DNA of 49,085 nt from Paramacrobiotus richtersi (GCA_034698045.1 JAQGAU010000048.1:1-49085), one strand, 5' to 3'. Shown: positions 34,065 through 46,259, counted from the first letter of the stretch. Numbers and translations: made by a program. The notes: generated by a model from the sequence alone, not told the origin.

Positions 34065-37000
34065 ATGGTCTCGTCTTTCAGGCGCGTCAAAGCGAATGAC
34101 GGTGAGCGGGATGCGACGTGCAATATGCGCAATGATATCTGTGCACTGGAGCAGCAATTCGAAAGGTATCAGATTTAATGTTGCATATCTGTGTACTGCA
34201 AGCGTATGTGAGATTTACTGACGCAGTCGAAACAATTTAATTGTTAACAATGCAGGTCCGACACACTCAGCAACAGCTGGGTTCACGGTGATTCATTTGC
34301 ATCTACAAGCGGCTTAGGGACCGGTAACGAGACCGAGGGAAACAAAATGTAAGTCATCTTGTCACCTGAACGGTAAGCTCTAACAAGCCTACTGTCCTCT
34401 TTGTACACGTCTTTCATATATCAGTAATTTTATTTGTTCGAAGACTGATGCATTACAGCTGAAGAGAATCCGCTGCTACATTAGTTAAACATTAGGCACT
34501 ACGCCTTTCATATGTTTCCGAATTCAAAGCCAGTATTTGAACTCCGCCTGCTCTGTGAAAACCCTGAGATCGATTGATAAACACCTAAACGTAATTATAC
34601 GCATAATAAAACATTCGTATATTTTGACGCGTAGTACCATTGACCTTTTCTAGCATTGTGTGTTTTCTTTTGTATACTATACTATTGTTGTTATTTTTCA
34701 GTCGCGGATATCGATACACGGATTCCAGCGATAGTGACGTCGAAGAGATTCCCGTTCGAAAAAGGTGACAACTATAAGCTTTATAATAAATAATTCATAA
34801 GTAATTAGGATAAACCAGGTACTCGTGGCGCGTATTGTGTAACCTTGCGCCTAGAAAGGCGACCTTTGCCGTAAAACAACCAACGTATTAGTTTTTTAGT
34901 TTGTGTAAATTTATTGTTCATTTAAAGTTCGTATCATTAATAAGCAATACTAACTTTAACGTTTGTTATTGTAGTTTGTAACGTATTTTATGAATCCAAA
35001 TATCTACAGGCTCATTTGTAACTCGTCTAAGTGAGCATGTCGCATGCATTGTAGGCCAAAACCAGTACCGGTTTTAGTGACTGGGGATGATGAAGGACTA
35101 GATGTAACTATGGAGGAAGACATTGACGATGACGTGCCACGAAAGAAGTATGTACCACAGAAACAATGACCTTTTAAAATCAGGGTACCGTCACCTGACA
35201 CGAGTTCCGTTAGTCCAACAGCAATTACTTGAATAATTTTAAGCAAAAAATGAAACTCATTGCCCAGTTCTATTGGTGAAATCAGAACTATCGCTATTTT
35301 GTAGATTTAACGACTGGGACTACTGGGTTTTACCGCGACGGATTGTCGAGCGGGCAGAGTTTTGCGACAATCTGTTACAGATGGAGCCGACCGAAATTCT
35401 GCCTTTTGTGAACGCCAGCGTTCCTTTCGGCTTTCGCGAGAATGGTGTATTTCTTGTGCGAATGAAAGATTATGACTCCCACAAGACGTTACGTGTCGAA
35501 GCTGGCTGCCGGTGGGCTCAGAATGGCCACAAGACCACTTCATTTGGCACCGGTGTTTGGATCTACAAGAACGGAGATTGCAACGATTTCGTCAAACGTA
35601 TCTACATACCTACCGAAGGACCGAATCCACGTGTTGCCGCAGTTGAATATCGCTGGGCTAACAACCTGAAACTTGTTTTGCCTTACGACTTTTCCGTTAT
35701 TCCCCGGCAGCAAGGGAGAAAAGTTGCAGCATTTCAACCGAACTGCTCCCTGACAAAGTCCCTGGTTAAAGAGCAACTGGACGACAATCCTCACCAGAAT
35801 GATGTTCAACTGCTTACCGTTATCCAAACAAAAGCAAGTAGAGTACGTCACCTGTAATCCATATTCAATTGCGCATAATCGCCGGCAGGTCGAGAATGTC
35901 AAAGCAAGAGAACGGAAGCTGGCGGCGGAGACGTCCCTGATTGACCTTCTTGCAGAACAGCACACTTCGGTTTTGTTTACCGATATCAAGGGAAAGTTGG
36001 AAAAGAACTGCATTATTCTTGTTTGTGTTCCAACCCAAGCTGCCCTGTTTGCAAATTTTTGTCTGATTCCCAATGAATCTGGATTTCCGCATTCGGCATT
36101 GTATTTCGACATCTTGTACAATATCGGAGATAAATTTCTGCTGGTTACAAGTTTGCGCCATCCAGTGTTGCGACGAGATAACTTCCAGCTTCGGGGCGAT
36201 ATGGACGTAAATGCGGCAGCGCTGGAAACGAGTGACCGCGCTGTGGTAATCGGTCCGTGTGCACTTGTTACTGGGCAGAGCAAGGACGAATTTGCAAGAG
36301 CGTGGTCACTTATCTTTGGAGAACTGGAACGGTACTGTGACGGACACTGGAAAAGTCGTGCAGAATGGAAGCCAACGCTTGTTACGGATGACCAGTACGA
36401 ACTGTACCAGAGTGCAATGTAAGTCCCAAAGCAGGCGTCGGACATATATGCGTATGTGTGTTATGTGTATGTAAGGACGTGTGCGTGTACGTTAGAAATT
36501 GGGACTTCTATTTTCCAATATAATATTTTTTTTTACAAAAATGTATCTAGCGATTTTATTTGAAAACATTCGTAATAACAGTACATAACTTCGTATTTAC
36601 CAGACAAACAGACATTATCGTTACACATTCGCTGCCCGCCCTGGCCGAATTACTGAGAACGTTAGTACGTATTAAAGTGAATACTTACGTGTACGTTTGT
36701 ATTTGTGCATGCGTGTATTACGATGTAAAACGAAATGGACATGTGGGTGAAATCGATATGTATGACATTGTAAACAACCAAACAGCTGGCTAGAGTTAGA
36801 CAGAACAAATCTTTCCTTCTCAATGCTGAGATTCTGAGCGGTGAATGCTCCTGGTCAGCATGTTGAACTGTCTGCCAATGCCGGCATTTGAACTGCAATT
36901 AGTACAAGTGGGAGGTTCGTTCTACCATAATTAACAGGGACTAAACCCAAAGTGTTATGCGTGCGCCAGCTCACATAATGCAAGCCCATGTGCACTATCC

Positions 37001-39443
37001 TGTGCACTTCGTAGCACAGTTATGGCCAGACACGCGCTGTCATTATAGGCACATACTGAAAACTTCAGAAGTATTGCGTGTACGATAGCACATGAGCTAC
37101 ACGAGTGACAAAGTATAATGTTAAAGCTGGATATATCTATTTGCGAAACTAGTTTATATGCTTCATGTGCTTAATCTCGTTGCAATTTTCAGTTTCCTCT
37201 ACTCAAAGGAACTGTTACTAACTGTTCATATATTTTTTTGCAGAGAGGCTGTGCCCAACTGCAAACATAATCTGTGTATCCTTCACGTTAAAGAAGGACT
37301 AAAACGCTTACTCGCTGACGAATTTCCGACTTGTTCTGAGACTGAACGCGGAAACACAGTCGGTGACGTTTGTGGAGCCAGTTTCCCGATGCAGAATGCA
37401 TACACTTCCGGCCTTGTGGACTGCGTTTCGGAGGATGTGCTCCGTGAAAGAATCAAACAACTACAACCGACGTGGGAGCGCCGCCATAGCGGTTTTACTG
37501 AATCGTACTTCACTGAAAATCGAATCACCAAGTACGTCAAGAAGCTCATCCTATCCGCTCGCGACGAAGCAGGATTTGGAGACCGGCTTTGTCACAATAA
37601 TACCACCGAAACAGCCAACTCAATGATAAGGAAAGAGTTCGAGCTACAATCCAAACATACACTAAGTGACTGCGAGATAGTTCGCACCCTGAAGCGACTT
37701 TTCCGGCATCAAGAGCGCAGCATGGCGGAGAGTATAGTTGGTAGAGGAGAATACAGCCGGAAAGATGTGGATTTACTAGACTGTACTATGGATATCATGT
37801 TCCAGAAAAGGCTGCTGAATAAATCGTACAAGGCCGTTTTTGGTATGGTTCCGGACATGGATCCGCTGCAACATTTAAGACCAGCAAGCTCGCAGACTGG
37901 GAGCGGCCTAGATGTGGTTGACGACCTTCCTGTTTCTTTTGATGAGTCAGAACTAGGAGAAGTGTACCGCACATTTTGGAATGAGGCGAGGGCTATACTT
38001 CACCAACGAAGGATTTTGGTTCGAAGCCAGGCGCATGAACTGGATGGTAATGTTACCAATTATACCATCAAAGAACCGGAAAACAAGGTCGAGCGCATCG
38101 TAGCGTGGCGAAACCTTAAATGTGAGGTAGACTGCCGCTGTGACTCGTTTTTGAGCAAAGACATCTGCTCTCATTCCATAGCAGTGGCTAGTCGGGCAAA
38201 GAAGTTGGAGCTATATCTTGAAAAGTTCAGAAACAGAAAAAATGACCACAAAAAGGTTATTCGTCCAACATCCAAGGAAGCTGGAAACAAGCCCAATAAA
38301 AGTCGTCGCCGAGTAAGCAACCGAAAAACAGTGGAGGGCGCAACGGTTCGGGCCGGACGCGAAGAGATCGGTGGGACGGAGGCAGTGGCACGCGAAGTAA
38401 ACGCAACCGGAACTTCTCCAAGAATTCCTTCAGGTGAACTTTTGAGTTTGTGTGATCGTTTATGTTTCCTGGCTTATTCATTTAGACTTGGGTTATCAAT
38501 TAAATTAAATACATGAAAAGTAAATATGATGATGATTCGCACTTAAAGGATATGAGTACAGGAGGATAGTTTACAAAAGTCACATGAAAATTAGCAAACA
38601 AACAATCAATGAGAATTAAATTAAATGATTATATAAAGCCTGAGTTTGTGATCAGCCATGTGCAGAATTAGTATATTCAATAGCAAGTTAAAGTGCCGCA
38701 CTGTTGGAACAAACTGATAAATAGGAATTAATTAAATGACAATGGCTCACTGACTACTGACTATATTTCTTCGAGTGCGTTGGTCCGCCATTACGCAGTG
38801 TCTTTCGTGTAAACAGGCGCAACTGCCGGAGGTGCTTGTGCCTATGTTTTGATTTTGATAACGGTTCTACAACACGCCATTCGCATATTGTACTATAATA
38901 TTAAAAAACGAACGGAATCATATACAAACAGGTGCGCATTTGGTTCGGACAAGTTAATAGACCAGATCAGTTGGGTTGATTGGTAAAGTCGGTTTTTTAT
39001 AGCTACTCTAATGATAACGGATACGGCATTATTATGACCATACTAATTATTCCCAAATTTTAGGTTCCAAGAATCCATGGGAGCTCACTGATGGGCCTTT
39101 CCGAGTCTACAAGGTCAACGGGCAGAACGGTGTGAGAGCGTACACTGGCTATCAATGCAGCGGCTGCCGGATCTCCTTTGCTTCGCAAATCCCCAAGGAC
39201 GGCCTGATTCTTGTTAGACACGAACCGAACTACGAGCGAGGGAAACACAGTGTTGCACCTGCACGAGATTGTGCTTACCACTTGTCTGCTGCATGTGTGC
39301 GCCGTCGTCATCCTGATTTTACGAACGAAAACGCCCGATTTGGCGATGGTGTAGTCAAAGAAGTAAGCCTGACTGAGGAACAGAAAACGTTGCTGATTGA
39401 CTTTATGGAATCCGTGCCTTCCGTAATCCCGTTTCGGCCATAG
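34065..39443 (+). CDS. MULE transposase with SWIM motif, eight exons, 995 residues
   Basis: The model joins 34065-34165, 34256-34348, 34702-34764, 35055-35147, 35305-35842, 35889-36418, 37244-38433 and 39064-39443 (2,988 bases). All seven introns are GT-AG and their phases (2,2,2,2,0,2,1) agree across every junction. The ATG follows an in-frame TGA. Residues 1-116 are charged and probably disordered. The MULE catalytic domain covers about 340-620. The apparent DDE triad is D370 (LYFDILYNIGD), D463 (TLVTDDQYELY) and E595 (NTTETANSMIRK). The family signature CKHNLCILHVKEGLKRLL follows D463. A SWIM motif has C770, C772, C781 and H783. A basic region follows. The last exon adds a possible zinc-binding unit: C901, C904, C939, H942, C947. 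The protein would cut and insert the element in the nucleus. Least certain are the 46-base intron and the 5' end. Confidence 0.92.
35843..35888 (+). other. Very short intron of 46 bases
   Basis: It starts GTACGT and ends CGGCAG. Removing it joins ...TKASR to VENVKARE in frame. Without splicing the frame ends within a few codons (CAC CTG TAA), so it is needed for an intact protein. A frameshift mutation is the alternative. Confidence 0.7.
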
Positions 39444-40759
39444 GCGAGTATCAATATTGGCAGATTCATGGACATTTGCATTTCAATCGTTTTTAACACT
39501 TTAGTTCTGATGGTTTCCATTTAGCATGCACTCGCATTTTTAATATTGGGTATCTTTCGATTTTGCAGTCTTTTATGTTTCGCTGTTTTTTCACGATACG
39601 TTGTTCTTGCCTTTCAGTAAGCGTTTTGTAGTTTTTCAGCTTTCTCTAGCTTTTTACTTCGGAACCCGATTGTATGCCATACCGTTCGTTATTTTTTTTA
39701 TGTTATTACTCGTTAACTGGACCAGCCTAATTACATCATTCACAGTATAAACGTGAACGTTATGAACAAGTCGGACGGGTGGCACAGGGCCGTTAGCCGC
39801 TGGCTAATAGTAAATATACTTGTGTTAAATAAAGTACTTAACCAATGCAACTATTCCTTTGATGACGAGCGAAGAGCTTCGGGTGCTCTGTGGCTGTTTG
39901 AGCAAGTTAGTACGAGACTCTACGCACAGCGAGTTCCCATCCACCTCACATTCGTCTGTACCGGTGATCAGTACTGCTTTCAAGAAGCCGGTTTATGTTC
40001 GTAACGCAGTCAACATCCATACTACATTTCTAAGAAATACTTCATTAATACTTCATCAAAATAAAATCAGTACGTACACTGGTGCACCGCATTATTGCTC
40101 GACTACAAATTTTACTTTATGAGCAGTTGAGCAGCTTAAGATCCGCTATTAGCGAAATCACGAATTTTTCGACCACAGCTTTTATTTTGCTCCAGGAAGC
40201 AGTGTTCCTGCACAACACTGGGCCCGTTTGTTTCCGGTGTCCCAAAAGGTCATCAAAGAAACCCTAAGACCCTCTACAGATGATACAAAATTGCTCAATT
40301 TGCTAAAGATCCTTTGCGATACATGTCTGATTCTGTAGATTATCGTAGTTTCATGTGCAAAATAATATGGTGATCAGTCATATCCAAGGCTATGTACGCT
40401 GCCGATTTCGTTTAAAGATGTATTCAAAATTCCAGAGCGATTCCTTTGCGGTAAGTACATGTCACTAATTTCTATAACCAACAGGCCACTCATTTCTGTC
40501 TCGAAATAGAACGGCCAAGTGAGCTCTCTGGATTGCGCGCGCGCGGTCGACGCAAGTACCGATAAAGCTGGACAGCATCGCCTGAACAGTATTATCGTAG
40601 TTGCCTAATTTATTAGGTGTAGATTTTTGATAGTTAGTCAATTACTATTTAGGGGACGCTTCACCGTTTTGATTACCAAGCTGCTATGGTAGAAGACAAC
40701 AAAGAGCACTAATTGTTTTGATTGTATCTTCGCCGCTGTGATACTACAGCATTGGGTTA
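39444..40759. other. 3' part of the MULE, no second gene
   Basis: It contains AATAAA at 39828-39833, a possible polyadenylation signal for the transposase gene. Short frames at 39753-40267 have no recognised domain. Confidence 0.45.
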
Positions 40760-40900
40760 CAAGTCCGACCATAGAGCCACGTAGTCCGAAATATCCGAGT
40801 CCGAGTTTGAGCAGTCCGAGTCCAACTTTCAGCGGTTATGGTCCAAGTCAGAGTTTAAGCAGTCCGAGTCCGAGTCCGAGTCCGACAATCAGCGCGGGCC
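40760..40900 (-). repeat. Right terminal inverted repeat of the MULE
   Basis: Read on the minus strand it starts GGCCCGCGCTGATTGT and continues with GGACTC runs and CTTAAACTCTGACTTGGACC, mirroring the left end. Confidence 0.9.
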
Positions 40901-40909
40901 GATAGCTAG
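40901..40909. other. Right 9-base target site duplication of the MULE
   Basis: GATAGCTAG is identical to 28909-28917. Confidence 0.93.
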
Positions 40910-40995
40910 TGTGAGTAATTCGTTTGACCGTTTTAGCATTTTTCGTAATTGTTGCTGTTACCATTATTATCGCTTAACCGATAACATTTTGTGTA
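40910..40995 (+). repeat. Minisatellite 2, piece displaced by the MULE
   Basis: Units of the same type (TTTAGCATTTTTCGTAATTG, TTGCTGTTACC, CGCTTAACCG) resume immediately after the target duplication and fade by about 40995. They keep the orientation of the block left of the MULE. Confidence 0.85.
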
Positions 40996-41422
40996 GTTGT
41001 TGCCTACATCCGCTGGTCTTCTTCCAACAGTCCACAGCTCCAGTAACAGTATCCTCGTTTCCGGTAAGGTGGATTTCCTGTACAAGTTGTCTGGTCGGCT
41101 GCGCGGAGACACGACTACTTTTATCTGTCTCATTTACGTTACCAGCATTGGTACAGCCTACCAACGTATGTTCATAGAGCAGGAGGACGCCAGCCGCCTT
41201 GGTACGCAGTTGTTTATCTTTACCCACATCAGCGATACCACAAGGCATGATATACTGTACGGCATAATAGAATTGTTGGAGTGCCGTGCTCTTTTCTTCC
41301 CATTGCAGCACTTCGAACAACTTGATTCTGCTTCGTTCCAGCTCTTTTGCACCAGATTTATCGCAGAAAAAATACACAAATGTCGCGTGACACGCAAATG
41401 AAGACTGAACACACCCAACCAA
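40967..41422 (-). CDS. Coding-like open frame, function unknown
   Basis: This minus-strand open frame of 151 codons reads like real protein in its middle (FYYAVQYIMPCGIADVGKD, AAGVLLLYEHTLVGC). An almost equally long frame lies on the plus strand at 40997-41401, so strand assignment is uncertain. The 3' end runs into minisatellite sequence, which suggests that only the part above about 41030 is genuine. No family is recognised; it may be an exon or remnant. Confidence 0.3.
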   Translation of the reverse strand: MVGCVQSSFACHATFVYFFCDKSGAKELERSRIKLFEVLQWEEKSTALQQFYYAVQYIMPCGIADVGKDKQLRTKAAGVLLLYEHTLVGCTNAGNVNETDKSSRVSAQPTRQLVQEIHLTGNEDTVTGAVDCWKKTSGCRQQLHKMLSVKR

Positions 41423-41869
41423 AATGTCAGCCGAAACAAATCATATTTTCACAGAAAACGATGAGCCACACGAACCTCCGTGTAGGGTTGAGGACCACCC
41501 GAGAAGGTTTTCGAATAAGCTCCACCGAAACTCACACAGTGGACCCTCTGATGTAATCCGATCAAGTTTCATCGACGCCAAACTTGGCTCAATTTTTCTC
41601 GATAACCCTGTTCAACAGAAAATCGACATTGTTTTCCATTCCCTTATTCGTCAGCATAACCACGGAAGCTGACATCAGCAGTGCATTAGTCAAACGAAGT
41701 TTTAATCTTGCTCCCTTAGTTGTTTTTTCTTCTGGTGCTGCCTTAACAACATCGAATCATCGTTCATCTTTTGTAATGACCTAAATTAAATGAAAACCAA
41801 AAGTAAATTCCAGTTGACTTCGTACAAATTAGTACCATCATTATTTGCAAAAACAACAAAAGGAAGGAT

Positions 41870-42145
41870 ACACGTATAGCCGAATATTGGACCCAGTCGG
41901 CATCCGCTGATCTACAATTCTGCTATACAATACCTGGCGGATTATCATTCGTACGTGATAACGTTGTGAATACAAAGTTCACCGGAACTGCTGTATATTC
42001 GGAATTTAACGTGGATGTCCACATTGCACCTCTTAGCGAGAGCAACTACGACTCTTGCAAACGGAATCCGGCCTTGAATGGCTGGATTGTTGACTTCTAC
42101 GCCTGCTACCGTCGACAGTCCTTGTTTTGGTTGTCTTTTCCGTAA
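41870..42145 (+). CDS. Coding-like exon ending in a stop, function unknown
   Basis: An open frame without a nearby ATG reads TRIAEYWTQSASADLQFCYT, then VDVHIAPLSESNYDSCKRNP and WIVDFYACYRRQ, and ends at TAA 42143-42145. Its composition is protein-like, with four Cys. It may be the last exon of a gene whose earlier exons were not found, or a remnant. No domain is recognised. Confidence 0.35.
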   Translation, partial: TRIAEYWTQSASADLQFCYTIPGGLSFVRDNVVNTKFTGTAVYSEFNVDVHIAPLSESNYDSCKRNPALNGWIVDFYACYRRQSLFWLSFP

Positions 42146-44804
42146 TCACAATAAACCGACGTCTTCATGGTCGGAAGATTGTCGCGGTGTGCCGACGTAA
42201 GCCAATTCATGGAAAACAGCGTTTGCGAACACGTCACCTTAATCACGAAAACAGGAAAGAAACCATATGACCTTTTCTGATTTTCTGTTCACCCGGCCTG
42301 CAAAACATTTTTACTTTTCAATGGAAATAAGTTTCTTTTGTTATTCCGAGCTTGGTAAAATGATTTCTGAAAAATCTTGCACTTACAATAACTCCTTTCG
42401 TCAGTCACATGAAAGTCGCGCTGGTTATAATAAGCGACTTGCCTTCAGATTTACCGTGTACACGTCCACTCGCAGCAGTTTGCTTCCATTTTCCTTCAGT
42501 CATGCACACTTTCTATTCGAAGCGATCTGCACTGTCCTCGTGAATGCAGGACAGACAAATCTGCATGTTGCCGGTTGTCCGAGACTCCAATGTGGATGTT
42601 AGTACTGCATGGCGTATGCGGAACGTTGTCCCCTAATTGCTACGATTCGTGCACGAGCAGCAGTGGACATTTGCATGACTACTCGGAATTTCTTTCGAAA
42701 CGGAACAACTTAGTTGGAGAAATTTCCGGCAAGCCGAAATATTGCATGACAATTGCACAAAATTTCCACTTGTCCGGGGTGTTGAACGTACTTGTGGGAG
42801 AGCTTTGCACAAATATCGTTCTAGTCTTCCTTTTGCCAGTTCGAAGTGGTACTCGACTCTATGCGATGGTGGCATGCTCTTATCATTCTGTGGTAGAATT
42901 AAGCAGACTTGATTAATTGCAGTATAATGATTAAATTCAACGAGGAAACGGGTTGTGTATTTTGGGAACGGTAGATTCTAATAAGGAGCTGAAAGATGTG
43001 GTTTTTTGCTTTAGCGTGTAACGATGGTGTCAACTTAATTTTATGATTACTTACTCATTGTTTCATGTATTTAAACCTGTGCCATCGGAGCAACTATAAA
43101 TCTCTGATTGACTGAAGTGTGCGTTATTAGATGTATTAGATTCAGTTTGAAACGTTTGAAACATATCCAAACTTGGATCCGCAATGGCTTACTGATTTTC
43201 TTTCCATGTTGCTCGAAATCTTCGAAATGGGGAATGGTCACTGTTAAAGTTTTCAAGAGAGGTAGACCGTGTATTTGGTAATTTTAAATTTGCAATCTGT
43301 TAGCAGTATAGGGACACGATAACTGAAACAACTGATTTGGATTACAACCTCTGATTGATAATTATTCCCTTTGCGAGTTACGCACGTGTACAGTGTGTTT
43401 CTATTTGCACAACAAATTTCATGTACAAAGTCAGAATGCAGCAATCTTAGAGAATTGATTAGTTAATATGGAGTGACCAGCAGCGAATCTTGTGAGAAAA
43501 TGTAGTGTTAACTACCGTGCTAACGGCAGCACCCACTAACTGCGACGGACTAATCACCAATGTGCCACTTAACTTCTTAGTTCTGATGATTTGTATTCTG
43601 TTTAGCGAACTAGATGCAGCCAGCTACAGTAAACAAATGTATCTCTGCAACGAAATGAAAGTTTAGCAGTCAAATTAAAATATTTCTTTGATGCAGATAA
43701 TGGATGTTATTTGTACGTAGGTCGTTACGCTGGGCATTATTTTATTAGAAATTTGTGGTAACTCTGAAGCTCGCAAGTGCCAGGGTAAATAGTTGCACAG
43801 TAGAACGGTTATCGTTATCTCGCTTTGGAAAAACACAGCTTTAACAGCGTGGCAAGGCGGAACAGACAGAACAGGAAAAACCTTAATTGTGTCAGGCTCG
43901 CTTCTGTATAACAATGGCGAAACGCTTGGGTTTATACTAAAGTCAGCTTACTCCGTTTTTTCATGTGATCAGTTTGTTTCCCTGCGGGATATGACGCTCT
44001 CGACGTCTTTGTTAGACCGAACTGTTTATACAGACGGCTACTTTATGTGCACGGGTATTTGTTATTACTGGATATTTGCTGTTCAAGCCACCGGCCCGCG
44101 AATAAACCCACGACCCGTGTAGAGCCGGTCGGGTTCTGGGATATAATTATCCGTTATGAACCGGTAATGTAGCTAGGAAAACGTGTTTCCGTTATGACGT
44201 TTTTACGGTAGAATATGATTAAGCCATGGAAGCCTGCCAAGTCTGCGTTGCTCATGCTGCTTATAAGGTGATGAATGTCGATTCTGAATTAGTTCGTACT
44301 CGAACATTTTGTTATTCCGCAGAATAATTAAAGCTGTTAAAAATCTCATTGTTTACTGAACTGCTCTCGTCGACGTATCCCAGAAATGTCTTAAGATATG
44401 GTTACAGCCCGCGTCGGTCTCTTGATTGTGTGTGATCTAGGAAAGCTGTAAAATATAAATCTGTGGCAATATTTAACAAAAACAACAACTAGCTATCCCT
44501 AAACAATCTTTTCATAATTGCTCGTTTATTGACATTGCCACTTACAGAAAGATTAGGTCTCCATATTTTACCATATTTGAAACACTGCATATTATATTAT
44601 GGATATGTTCAAGACGAACTATATTTACTCTTTTGCAGTTCCACCTGCCTGCTCACTAATTTGCGACAACTGCTACGGAGTGCCCAACTGCGGCAACACG
44701 ACCATCTGCACTGGGGATCGGCACTTTTGCGGTGCAACGTTTACTTTAAACAGTAAGCTATAAGATGTATTTCATAACGTACAAAACCACATTTAGCTGT
44801 ACAG
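42146..44804. other. Stretch without a supported gene
   Basis: Open frames at 42267-42602, 42575-42916 and 43793-44122 have no recognised domain. Some Cys-containing peptides near 42550-42900 could belong to an unknown gene. Otherwise nothing was seen. Confidence 0.3.
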
Positions 44805-44942
44805 TGGGGTCTCCATAACATATACACCTATTTTCTGTCAACAAAACGGAAGTGTATATAATTTGGAGTAAGCGTGTACTCCGTTAAAACGAACCATATA
44901 CATTATGGAACGTGTCTATTATTTTGAAGTGTCCCCCCTGGC
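44805..44942. mobile_element. Possible small MITE with pogo/Tigger-like ends
   Basis: CAGTGGGGTCTCCATAAC at 44805 resembles pogo/Tigger termini. A loosely inverted counterpart ends near 44941 (CCCCCTG). Inner GTGTATATAATTTGGAG mirrors CTCCATAACATATACAC. No TA duplication is clear on the right side, so this is tentative. Confidence 0.3.
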
Positions 44943-44973
44943 ACCACAAGCGTCTACTCCGTTAAAACGAACC
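44872..44973 (+). repeat. Direct repeat of a 20-base word
   Basis: TACTCCGTTAAAACGAACC occurs at about 44876 and again at about 44953, roughly 77 bases apart. Confidence 0.75.
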
Positions 44974-46177
44974 GGTCTTCCGGTACACCGGGTGCGCTGG
45001 CATTGCGCGGGCATATATCAACGCGTGATAAACCTGATAACCGCATCACGATCCCTCTTAGCTTCATTATAGAACTTGGGAGTGATTGGGTTTGCTTCTG
45101 CGATACACCCGTCTGCAACACTGATTTGACTATGTACTTAAGCTATCCTGAGGAAAAGAAAAACAGCCCATCGGATCGCCCAAAAAATCCATCGTAGATG
45201 TAATTACATGGTGTCCTTCCCAGCAGTAAATTTGATTTCAGTCAGAACGCACGCATGGATCTGTCTACATTTCCTTGTGCAAAGAAGAAGTCTGCATAAC
45301 TGTTCAAATAACATATAGACACCGGGACACCACTGCACCCCACCACGAGTTTAGAATAACCACAGAGAGCAATCGAGTCCTTCTACCGCGGACAGTTTCG
45401 CAGTTCGGATGACCGAAGGGGGCTTAATCGGTAAACCGGCCTAGCAATCGGTGTTTTCCTATGGAATATGAACATAACACTTCCATACATACGAGCCATC
45501 GCAGATTTCACCGGTGGTTTGCCGACAGCGTTTCGCAAAACGGTACGCATATAACAGCCTTTAGCAAAGTTTTGACATAGAACGAATCCACAAATTACTA
45601 TGTAATTTGTAAAAACCTAGAGACACAGCACACCGCACTCACCTGGTGTGTCCGTATGTATATGTGCGACCTCACAAATGAGGTTAGGATACTAACACTG
45701 CATTATGTACGTATCTGGTTGTGATAATAAATGGTCGGACTGTCTCTTCTCTGTGATATATCTATGGCAGGAATAGATGATTTGTTAATGACACATTTTC
45801 CACGGAACAAAAAACTGTCACAGCAGTAACTGCTCAGAATCATTTGTGTTTGGTAATAACTGCTACCTGTGTCCTAATCGAAAGGTTTGTACATTCATGC
45901 GCGCAATATATGCTGGCATTATTACAAGACCACCCGACATTTGATTTACCAACATTACTAACAGCTCGATCTGATGATTCTGATCACACACTTATTCTTG
46001 TTAAAATTTCCACTTTTAAACAAATGCATCAGCATTACAGGCGTACGATCACAACGTCAGCACGCGCACTTCATCACGAATACACACGTGGTCAACGATT
46101 TCTCGGTTGACAGAAATCGTTCTGTGACGCCAGCTGGAAGGTCGCTTCGTGTTGGTCAACGGGCGAAGGGGGGCGTA
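44974..46177. other. Stretch without a supported gene
   Basis: Only short frames are present, such as 45844-46110 on the plus strand. No domains, RNA genes or element ends were recognised. Confidence 0.35.
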
Positions 46178-46259
46178 CTAGCTGTGACTCATTGTCTCGA
46201 AGAACGGAATAGTACCATCCGAAATGGCTATACAGCAGAGGGCAACAGAACTCGTAAAA

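Larger units (their letters stand above)
28918..40900 (+). mobile_element. Complete 12-kb Mutator-like transposon (MULE)
   Basis: The element measures 11,983 bases. Its ends are inverted copies starting GGCCCGCGCTGA, followed by tandem GGACTC hexamers. The termini match over about the first 65 bases and then share looser hexamer arrays to about 120-150 bases. Both flanks carry GATAGCTAG. Removing the element rejoins a normal minisatellite unit, so the boundaries are exact. It carries one spliced MULE transposase gene (34065-39443) and a nested MULE-like element (31066-32113). About 5 kb on the left side has no recognised gene. The family is unnamed here; whether it is new needs a repeat-library comparison. 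Confidence 0.93.

Noticed and set aside
35307..36445. Long minus-strand frames (78 to 301 codons) opposite the MULE transposase
   Set aside because: They are shadows of the real exons. The plus strand has family motifs and consistent splice phases.
38860..39060. A separate gene for the C-terminal Cys/His exon
   Set aside because: The exon has no own start in frame, while its acceptor and phase fit the preceding transposase exon exactly.
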